A program made the translations under genes and the position numbers. From positions 7,098,759-7,162,758 of the forward strand of contig CM017560.1 in NCBI GenBank assembly GCA_007844125.1: a DNA stretch of 64,000 bases, in the 5' to 3' direction. The stretch comes from Sinonovacula constricta (taxonomy: Eukaryota; Mollusca; Bivalvia; Cardiida; Solecurtidae). Within the stretch, counting starts at the first letter, position 1; the number at the start of each line of letters is the position of its first letter. A model generated the notes under the pieces. That model had not been told where the DNA came from. It worked only from the letters and a program-made list of their open reading frames with translations, and ran no database searches. Shown here piece by piece: positions 29,101-41,100 of the stretch.

Positions 29101-32100
29101 TTGCAAGGATTTTAATGTTTCTTAGTTGCATACATATTTTGTTGCAAATACTTTAATATGGTTGTCATACTCAAGATGACTTGAGTACGCAGTTATCTTA
29201 TAATTGCACATAAAAGCGTGAACGTTAATTGGTGTTTGCCTACAGACATTATTGTGATGATACCATTAGCACTAATCTTGATAGAAAATTAGTCAGTGTG
29301 ATCTTGATTAATGTTTACCGACATAGACGTATATAAAAATTAGAATTAATAAATTGGTCAGTGTGTGATTGTTAATTGATTTTTGCCTAGTCATTATTAT
29401 GATGATAGCATCAGCACTAATCTTGATTGATAATTAGTCACCATGATCTTAACTGATGCTTGCCGTCATAGACGTATATAAGTGCTTGCAATTAATAGAC
29501 TAGTCAGTGATTCAATCTCGCAACGTAAGCAATACTGTATGAAAAGTCGACTAAGACGGCAACCAACTAATTGTATTTGTATGCATATCTTATAAAATAT
29601 TATATATATTATACACTATATAAGAAATTAAATCAATTATAAACTTTACTTGACATCATTTACCCCTTCATTTAACGCGTGGAAATGGTACACTTATATA
29701 CGAAGTACTCATAATGCATATGAAGCCGATGAAAACAAATACAAATTGATGTGAATTGTGTCGAAATAATTATAAATAAGTTAACAAGTATACACTTTTG
29801 CTTGACATATACACTTATATACGACGGCGACATGTTACTGATCAAGGGCGAACTGTTACCGATCAAGGGCAACCTGTTACCAGTTAAGGGAGGGTGAAGT
29901 GAATTCTTCTCGAGTTGGTCTCTCCTTTTCAATTCATAATTGCCAGTAATATCTAGCTTGTAAACGCCGATAATTCGCTCGATTAGCTGATACTCCCTTC
30001 AGGATCCAGCCAAACGACGATTCGCCAGGTCCTTCTTTAAATCTGTTAGCTTGAAACGGTCTAATTCTTAGTTGTTTACACAAGGTTCGTTGATTTCTTT
30101 GTCCGTGTCCGCCATCTTTTTTTCTTTACTTAGTCCCCAGAGGCTCGGTGACGAGTAGCCTCCCTTTGAATTCAAGGGAAGTAACCGAGTTATCGGACTG
30201 CCCAATACACAATGGTAGGCCATGTTACCCCTATCCTGCTGGCTCTAGATGCAACCATCTCTGTACACAATGGTAGGCCATGTTGCCCCTATCCTACTGG
30301 CTCTAGATGCAACCATCACTATACACAATGGTAGGCCATGTTACCTCTAATCTATCCTACTGGCTCTAGATGCAACCATCACTATACACGATGGTAGGCC
30401 ATGTTACCCCTATCCTGCTGGCTCTAGATGCAACCAACACTATACACAATGGTAGGCCATGTTACCCCTATCCTGCTGGCTCTAGATGCAACCATCTCTG
30501 TACACAATGGTAGGCCATGTTACCCCTATCCTGCTGGCTCTAGATGCAACCATCACTATACACGATGGTAGGCCATGTTACCCCTATCCTGCTGGCTCTA
30601 GATGCAACCATCACGGTACACAATGGTAGGCCATGTTACCCCTATCCTGCTGGCTCTAGATGCAACCATCTCTGTACACAATGGTAGGCCATGTTACCCC
30701 TATCCTGCTGGCTCTTGATGCAATCATCTCTGTACACAATGGTAGGCCATGTTACCCCTATCCTGCTGGCTCTTGATGCAACCATCACTATACACGATGG
30801 TAGGCCATGTTATCCCTATCCTGTAGGCTCTAGATGCAATCATCTCTGTACACAATGGTAGGCCATGTTACCCCTATCCTGTAGGCTCTAGATGCAATCA
30901 TCTCTGTACACAATGGTAGGCCATGTTATCCCTATCCTGCTGGCTCTTGATGCAATCATCTCTGTACACAATGGTAGGCCATGTTATCCCTATCCTGTAG
31001 GCTCTAGATGCAATCATCTCTGTACACAATGGTAGGCCATGTAACCCCTATCCTGCTGGCTCTTGATGCAATCATCTCTGTACACAATGGTAGGCCATGT
31101 TACCCCTATCCTGCTGGCTCTAGATGAAACCATCACTATACACAGTGGTAGGTCATGTTACCCCTATCCTGCTGGCTCTAGATGCAACCATCACTATACA
31201 CAAAGGTAGGCCATGTTACCCCTATCCTACTGGCTCTAGATGCAACCACCTCTGTACACAATGGTAGGCCATGTTACCCCTATCCTGCTGGCTCTAGATG
31301 CAACCATCACTATACACAGTGGTAGGCCATGTTACCCCTATCCTGCTGGCTCTAGATGCAACCATCACTATACACAATGGTAGGCCATGTTACCCCTATC
31401 CTGTAGGCTCTAGATGCAACCATCACTATACACAATGGTAGGCCATGTTACCACGATCCTACTGGCTCTAGATGCAACCATCTCTGTACACAATGGTAGG
31501 CCATGTTACCACGATCCTACTGGTTCTAGATGCAACCATCTCTGAACACAATGGTAGGCCATGTTACCACGATCCTACTGGCTCTAGATGCAACCATCAC
31601 TATTGGGCAGTCCGATAACTAAGTTGTCTGCCCTTGAGTACTCTCCGAATGCGCATGCGCATTTAAACTTCCGGGGTATAAGTAGAAATTTTATCAGCGT
31701 GTATAACACACACATCGAGTGACATAGAAAGTTAATTAAAGAAAGAAACAAAACCAAAATGGAAATCGCCGAAATATTGCTGAATATTTAAAGGTGTTTA
31801 TAGCGGGAAGGTGGTCGAAAACAAAACTGTTTCATGGCATCGATTTCCTCAAAACAAGCGACTGCGACGCATTTCGATGGTATTATAACACTTCGCCCTC
31901 CCTAAACTGGTAACAGTTCGCCCTTGATTGGTAACAGCTCGCCCTAGATAGGTAACAGTTCGCCCTTACTTTATAACGTGTCGCCTTCGGATATAAGTGT
32001 ATACATCAAGAAAAAGTAAATTGGTTAATTTATTTATAACCATTCACATTGTATTTGTTTTCTTCGTCTTAATATACATTATGCGCTCTTCTGATGTAAG

Positions 32101-35100
32101 TGTACACGCCAATCTTCGCCCTTAAACATCTTTAAGAAATAAGTAAAAAGAATGTAAACTTATTATTTTTTTATTATTTTGACACCATTCACATTAAATG
32201 TATGCTTCTTTTGTCTCCTTATTCTTTATTATTATTAACAATGTATTATTAGCATCGATAATTATATTTTTATTTTTCATATTTTAAAATTGTTTTAACC
32301 AAAGAAAAAATTCTGATCCTCCCAGTACAATATGTGAGCTGTCACTGTTCCTTGATTTAAATGCAATGTTGCGACCTAAAATAAGATCATTATACTGTGA
32401 ACGTGGTTTATTTATTTCATAATTTATATTTAAATAAAATTCCGCTTTTGCAAGGATTTTAATGTTTCTTAGTTGCATACATATTTTGTTGCAAATACTT
32501 TAATATGGTTGTCATACTCAAGATGACTTGAGTACGCAGTTATCTTATAATTGCACATAAAAGCGTGAACGTTAATTGGTGTTTGCCTACAGACATTATT
32601 GTGATGATACCATTAGCACTAATCTTGATAGAAAATTAGTCAGTGTGATCTTGATTAATGTTTACCGACATAGACGTATATAAAAATTAGAATTAATAAA
32701 TTGGTCAGTGTGTGATTGTTAATTGATTTTTGCCTAGTCATTATTATGATGATAGCATCAGCACTAATCTTGATTGATAATTAGTCACCATGATCTTAAC
32801 TGATGCTTGCCGTCATAGACGTATATAAGTGCTTGCAATTAATAGACTAGTCAGTGATTCAATCTCGCAACGTAAGCAATACTGTATGAAAAGTCGACTA
32901 AGACGGCAACCAACTAATTGTATTTGTATGCATATCTTATAAAATATTATATATATTATACACTATATAAGAAATTAAATCAATTATAAACTTTACTTGA
33001 CATCATTTACCCCTTCATTTAACGCGTGGAAATGGTACACTTATATACGAAGTACTCATAATGCATATGAAGCCGATGAAAACAAATACAAATTGATGTG
33101 AATTGTGTCGAAATAATTATAAATAAGTTAACAAGTATACACTTTTGCTTGACATATACACTTATATACGACGGCGACATGTTACTGATCAAGGGCGAAC
33201 TGTTACCGATCAAGGGCAACCTGTTACCAGTAAGGGAGGGTGAAGTGATAGACGATCCTACTGGCTCTAGATGCAACCATCTCTGTACACAATGGTAGGC
33301 CATGTTACCACGATCCTACTGGCTCTAGATGCAACCATCTCTGTACACAATGGTAGGCCATGTTACCCCTATCCTGCTGGCTCTAGATGCAACCATCACT
33401 ATACACAATGGTAGGCCATGTTACCCCTATCCTGTAGGCTCTAGATGCAACCATCACTATACACAATGGTAGGCCATGTTACCCCTATCCTGTAGGCTCT
33501 AGATGCAACCATCACTATACACAATGGTAGGCCATGTTACCCCTATCCTGTAAGCTCTAGATGCAACCATCACTATACACAATGGTAGGCCATGTTACCC
33601 CTATCCTGTAGGCTCTAGATGCAACCATCACTGTACACAATGGTAGGCCATGTTACCCCTATCCTGTAGGCTCTAAATGCAACCATCACTATACACAATG
33701 GTAGGCCATGTTACCCCTATCCTGTAGGCTTTAGATGCAACCATCACTATACACAATGGTAGGCCATGTTACCCCTATCCTGTAGGCTCTAGATGCAACC
33801 ATCACTGTACACAATGGTAGGCCATGTTACCACTCTCCTGCTGGCTCTAAATGCAACCATCTCTGTACCCAATGGTAGGTCATGTTACCCCTATCCTGTA
33901 GGCTCTAGATGCAACCATCACTGTACACAAGGGTAGGTCATGTTACCCCTATCCTACTGGCTCTAGATGCAACCATCACTATACACAATGGTAGGCCATG
34001 TTACCCCTATCCTGTAGGGTCTAGATGCAACCATCACTATACACAATGGTAGGCCATGTTACCCCTATCCTGTAGGCTCTAGATGCAACCATCACTATAC
34101 ACAATGGTAGGCCATGTTACCCCTATCCTGTAGGCTCTAGATGCAACCATCACTATACACAATGGTAGGCCATGTTACCCCTATCCTGGTGGCTCTAGAT
34201 GCAACCATCTCTGTACACAATGGTAGGCCATGTTACCCCTATCCTACTGGCTCTAGATGCAACCATCACTATACACAATGGTAGGCCATGTTACCCCTAT
34301 CCTGTAGGCTCTAGATGCAACCATCTCTATACACAATGGTAGGCCATGTTACCCTTATCCTGCTGGCTCTAGATGCAACCATCACTGTACACAATGGTAG
34401 GCCATGTTACCACTCTCCTGCTGGCTCTAGATGCAACCATCACTATACACAATGGTAGGCCATGTTACCCCTATCCTGTAGGGTCTAGATGCAACCATCA
34501 CTATACACAATGGTAGGCCATGTTACCCCTATCCTGTAGGCTCTAGATGCAACCATCACTATACACAATGGTAGGCCATGTTACCCCTATCCTGTAGGCT
34601 CTAGATGCAACCATCTCTGTACACAATGGTAGGCAATGTTACCCCTATCCTGTAGGGTCTAGATGCAACCATCACTATACACAATGGTAGGCCATGTTAC
34701 CCCTATCCTGCTGGCTCTAGATGCAACCATCTCTGTACACAATGGTAGGCCATGTTACCCCTATCCTACTGGCTCAAGGTGCAACCATCACTATACACAA
34801 TGGTAGGCCATGTTATCCCTATCCTGTAGGCTCTAGATGCAACCATCTCTATACACAATGGTAGGCCATGTTACCCCTATCCTGTAGGCTCTAGATGCAA
34901 CCATCTCTGTACACAATGGTAGGCAATGTTACCCCTATCCTGTAGGCTCTAGATGCAACCATCACTATACACAATGGTAGGCCATGTTACCCCTATCCTG
35001 TAGGCTCTAGATGCAACCATCTCTGTACACAATGGTAGGCAATGTTACCCCTATCCTGTAGGCTCTAGATGCAACCATCACTATACACAATGGTAGGCCA

Positions 35101-38100
35101 TGTTACCCCTATCCTGTAGGCTCTAGATGCAACCATCACTATACACAATGGTAGGTCATGTTACCCCTATCCTGCTGGCTCTAGATGCAACCATCTCTGT
35201 ACACAATGGTAGGCCCTGTTACCCCTATCCTGTAGGCTCTAGATGCAACCATCTTTATACACAATGGTAGGCCATGTTACCCCTATCCTGTAGGCTCTAG
35301 ATGCAACCATCACTATACACGATGGTAGGCCATGTTACCAGTCTACTGCTGGCTCTAGATGCAACCATCTCTGTACACAATGGTAGGCCATGTTACCCCT
35401 ATCCTGCTGGCTCTAGATGCAACCATCACTATACACAATGGTAGGCCATGTAACCCCTATCCTGCTGGCTCTAGATGCAACCATCACTATACACAATGGT
35501 AGGCCATGTTACATCTATCCTGCTGGCTCTAGATGCAACCATCACTATACACAATGGTAGGCCATGTTACCCCTATCCTGTAGGCTCTTGATGCAACCAT
35601 CACTATACACAATGGTAGGCCATGTTACCACGATCCTACTGGCTCTAGATGCAACCATCGCTATACACAATGGTAGGCCATGTTACCCCTATCCTGCTGG
35701 CTCTAGATGCAACCATCACTATACACAATAGTAGGCCATGTTACATCTATCCTGCTGGCTCTAGATGCAACCATCACTATACACAATGGTAGGCCATGTT
35801 ACCCCTATCCTGCTGGCTCTAGATGCAACCATCACTATACACAATGGTAGGCCATGTTACCCCTATCCTGTAGGCTCTAGATGCAACCATCACTATACAC
35901 AATGGTAGGCCATGTTACATCTATCCTGCTGGCTCTAGATGCAACCATCACTGTACACAATGGTAGGCCATGTTAAATCTATCCTGCTGGCTCTAGATGC
36001 AACCATCACTATACACAATGGTAGGCCATGTTACATCTATCCTGCTGGCTCTAGATGCAACCATCACTATACACAATGGTAGGCCATGTTACCACGATCC
36101 TACTGGCTCTAGATGCAACCATCACTATACACAATGGTAGGCCATGTTACCCCTATCCTGCTGGCTCTAGATGCAACCATCACTATACACAATGGTAGGC
36201 CATGTTACATCTATCCTACTGGCTCTAGATGCAACCATCACTATACACAATAGTAGGCCATGTTACTCCTATCCTGTAGGCTCTAGATGCAACCATCACT
36301 ATACACAATGGTAGGCCATGTTACGCCTATCCTGTAGGCTCTAGATACAACCATCACTATACACGATGGTAGGCCATGTTACCCCTATCCTGCTGGCTCT
36401 AGATGCAACCATCACTATACACTATGGTAGGCCATGTTACCCCTATCCTACTGGCTCTAGATGCAACCATCACTATACACAATGGTAGGCCATGTTACCC
36501 CTATCCTGTAGGCTCTAGATGCAACCATCACTAAACACGATGGTAGGCCATGTTACCACGATCCTGTAGGCTCTAGATGCAACCATCACTATACACGATG
36601 GTAGGCCATGTTAGCCCTATCCTGTAGGCTCTAGATGCAACCATCTCTATACACAATGGTAGGCCATGTTACCCCTATCCTGCTGGCTCTAGATGCAACC
36701 ATCACTATACACAATGGTAGGCCATGTTACATCTATCCTGTAGGCTCTAGATGCAACCATCTCTATATACGATGGTAGGCCATGTTACCCCTATCCTGCT
36801 GGCTCTAGATGCAACCATCACTATACACAATGGTAGGCCATGTTACATCTATCCTACTGGCTCTAGATGCAACCATCACTATACACGATGGTAGGCCATG
36901 TTACCCCTATCCTGCTGGCTCTAGATGCAACCATCACTATACACAATGGTAGGCCATGTTACCCCTATCCTGTAGGCTCTAGATGCAACCATCTCTGTAC
37001 ACAATGGTAGGCAATGTTACCCCTATCCTGTAGGCTCTAGATGCTACCATCACTATACACAATGGTAGGCCATGTTACCCCTATCCTGTAGGCTCTAGAT
37101 GCAACCATCTCTGTACACAATGGTAGGCAATGTTACCCCTATCCTGTAGGCTCTAGATGCAACCATCACTATACACAATGGTAGGCCATGTTACCCCTAT
37201 CCTGTAGGCTCTAAATGCAACCATCACTATACACAATGGTAGGCCATGTTACCCCTATCCTGTAGGCTCTAGATGCAACCATCACTATACACAATGGTAG
37301 GTCATGTTACCCCTATCCTGCTGGCTCTAGATGCAACCATCTCTGTACACAATGGTAGGCCCTGTTACATCTATCCTGCTGGCTCTAGATGCAACCATCA
37401 CTATACACAATGGTAGGCCATGTTACCCCTATCCTGTAGGCTCTTGATGCAACCATCACTATACACAATGGTAGGCCATGTTACCACGATCCTACTGGCT
37501 CTAGATGCAACCATCGCTATACACAATGGTAGGCCATGTTACCCCTATCCTGCTGGCTCTAGATGCAACCATCACTATACACAATAGTAGGCCATGTTAC
37601 ATCTATCCTGCTGGCTCTAGATGCAACCATCACTATACACAATGGTAGGCCATGTTACCCCTATCCTGCTGGCTCTAGATGCAACCATCACTATACACAA
37701 TGGTAGGCCATGTTACCCCTATCCTGTAGGCTCTAGATGCAACCATCACTATACACAATGGTAGGCCATGTTACATCTATCCTGCTGGCTCTAGATGCAA
37801 CCATCACTGTACACAATGGTAGGCCATGTTACATCTATCCTGCTGGCTCTAGATGCAACCAGCACTATACACAATGGTAGGCCATGTTACATCTATCCTG
37901 CTGGCTCTAGATGCAACCATCACTATACACAATGGTAGGCCATGTTACATCTATCCTACTGGCTCTAGATGCAACCATCACTATACACAATAGTAGGCCA
38001 TGTTTCTCCTATCCTGTAGGCTCTAGATGCAACCATCACTATACACAATGGTAGGCCATGTTACGCCTATCCTGTAGGCTCTAGATACAACCATCACTAT

Positions 38101-41100
38101 ACACGATGGTAGGCCATGTTACCCCTATCCTGCTGGCTCTAGATGCAACCATCACTATACACTATGGTAGGCCATGTTACCCCTATCCTACTGGCTCTAG
38201 ATGCAACCATCACTATACACAATGGTAGGCCATGTTACCCCTATCCTGTAGGCTCTAGATGCAACCATCACTAAACACGATGGTAGGCCATGTTACCACG
38301 ATCCTGTAGGCTCTAGATGCAACCATCACTATACACGATGGTAGGCCATGTTACCCCTATCCTGTAGGCTCTAGATGCAACCATCTCTATACACAATGGT
38401 AGGCCATGTTACCCCTATCCTGCTGGCTCTAGATGCAACCATTACTATACACAATGGTAGGCCATGTTACATCTATCCTGTAGGCTCTAGATGCAACCAT
38501 CTCTATATACGATGGTAGGCCATGTTACCCCTATCCTGCTGGCTCTAGATGCAACCATCACTATACACAATGGTAGGCCATGTTACATCTATCCTACTGG
38601 CTCTAGATGCAACCATCACTATACACGATGGTAGGCCATGTTACCCCTATCCTGCTGGCTCTAGATGCAACCATCACTATACACAATGGTAGGCCATGTT
38701 ACCCCTATCCTGTAGGCTCTAGATGCAACCATCTCTGTACACAATGGTAGGCAATGTTACCCCTATCCTGTAGGCTCTAGATGCAACCATCACTATACAC
38801 AATGGTAGGCCATGTTACCCCTATCCTGTAGGCTCTAGATGCAACCATCTCTGTACACAAAGGTAGGCAATGTTACCCCTATCCTGTAGGCTCTAGATGC
38901 AACCATCACTATACACAATGGTAGGCCATGTTACCCCTATCCTGTAGGCTCTAGATGCAACCATCACTATACACAATGGTAGGTCATGTTACCCCTATCC
39001 TGCTGGCTCTAGATGCAACCATCTCTGTACACAATGGTAGGCCCTGTTACCCCTATCCTGTAGGCTCTAGATGCAACCATCTCTATACACAATGGTAGGC
39101 CATGTTACCCCTATCCTGTAGGCTCTAGATGCCACCATCACTATACACGATGGTAGGCCATGTTACCAGTCTACTGCTGGCTCTAGATGCAACCATCTCT
39201 GTACACAATGGTAGGCCATGTTACCCCTTCCTGCTGGCTCTAGATGCAACCATCACTATACACAATGGTAGGCCATGTAACCCCTATCCTGCTGGCTCTA
39301 GATGCAACCATCACTATACACAATGGTAGGCCATGTTACATCTATCCTGCTGGCTCTAGATGCAACCATCACTATACACAATGGTAAGCCATGTTACATC
39401 TATCCTGTAGGCTCTAGATGCAACCATCTCTATATACGATGGTAGGCCATGTTACCCCTATCCTGCTGGCTCTAGATGCAACCATCACTATACACAATGG
39501 TAGGCCATGTTACATCTATCCTACTGGCTCTAGATGCAACCATCACTATACACGATGGTAGGCCATGTTACCCCTATCCTGCTGGCTCTAGGTGCAACCA
39601 TCACTATACACAATGGTAGGCCATGTTACCCCTATCCTGTAGGCTCTAGATGCAACCATCTCTGTACACAATGGTAGGCAATGTTACCCCTATCCTGTAG
39701 GCTCTAGATGCAACCATCACTATACACATTGGTAGGCCATGTTACCCCTATCCTGTAGGCTCTAGATGCAACCATCTCTGTACACAATGGTAGGCAATGT
39801 TACCCCTATCCTGTAGGCTCTAGATGCAACCATCACTATACACAATGGTAGGCCATGTTACCCCTATCCTGTTGGCTCTAGATGCAACCATCACTATACA
39901 CAATGGTAGGTCATGTTACCCCTATCCTGCTGGCTCTGGATGCAACCATCTCTGTACACAATGGTAGGCCCTGTTACCCCTATCCTGTAGGCTCTAGATG
40001 CAACCATCTCTATACACAATGGTAGGCCATGTTACCCCTATCCTGTAGGCTCTAGATGCCACCATCACTATACACGATGGTAGGCCATGTTACCAGTCTA
40101 CTGCTGGCTCTAGATGCAACCATCTCTGTACACAATGGTAGGCCATGTTACCCCTATCCTGCTGGCTCTAGATGCAACCATCACTATACACAATGGTAGG
40201 CCATGTAACCCCTATCCTGCTGGCTCTAGATGCAACCATCACTATACACAATGGTAGGCCATGTTGCATCTATCCTGCTGGCTCTAGATGCAACCATCAC
40301 TATACACAATGGTAGGCCATGTTACCCCTATCCTGCTGGCTCTAGATGCAACCATCTCTGTACACAATGGTAGGCCATGTTATCCCTATCCTGCTGGCTC
40401 TAGATGCAACCATCACTATACACAATGGTAGGCCATGTTACCTCTATCCTGCTGGCTCTAGATGCAACCATCACTATACACAATGGTAGGCCATGTTACC
40501 CCTATCCTGCTGGCTCTAGATGCAACCATCACTATACACAATGGTAGGCCATGTTACCCCTATCCTGTAAGCTCTTGATGCAACCATCACTATACACAAT
40601 GGTAGGCCATGTTACCACGATCCTACTGGCTCTAGATGCAACCATCGCTATACACAATGGTAGGCCATGTTACCCCTATCCTACTGGCTCTAGATGCAAC
40701 CATCACTATACACAATAGTAGGCCATGTTACATCTATCCTGCTGGCTCTAGATGCAACCATCACTATACACAATGGTAGGCCATGTTACCCCTATCCTGC
40801 TGGCTCTAGATGCAACCATCACTATACACAATGGTAGGCCATGTTACCCCTATCCTGTAGGCTCTAGATGCAACCATCACTATACACAATGGTAGGCCAT
40901 GTTACATCTATCCTGCTGGCTCTAGATGCAACCATCACTGTACACAATGGTAGGCCATGTTACATCTATCCTGCTGGCTCTAGATGCAACCATCACTATA
41001 CACAATGGTAGGCCATGTTACATCTATCCTGCTGGCTCTAGATGCAACCATCACTATACACGATGGTAGGCCATGTTACCCCTATCCTGTAGGCTCTAGA

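Larger units (their letters stand above)
28256..30205. mobile_element. Non-autonomous transposon with THAP-like and SAP-like fragments, copy 1
   Basis: Inserted in the 58-bp array. The ends are TTGGGCAGTCCGATAACT and its reverse complement. Flanks read catcacta and tacacaatgg, which rejoin to an exact array unit, so no target duplication can be assigned. The left part carries a THAP-like coding relic on the plus strand. The right part carries a SAP-like relic on the minus strand. The middle is a second nested element (28542-29901). The superfamily is unclear; THAP domains are known from P and Kolobok transposases. Confidence 0.7.

Noticed and set aside
28250..30215. TA target-site duplication for the THAP/SAP element
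   Set aside because: The flanks rejoin to exactly one intact array unit, so the two TA dinucleotides need not be a duplication.
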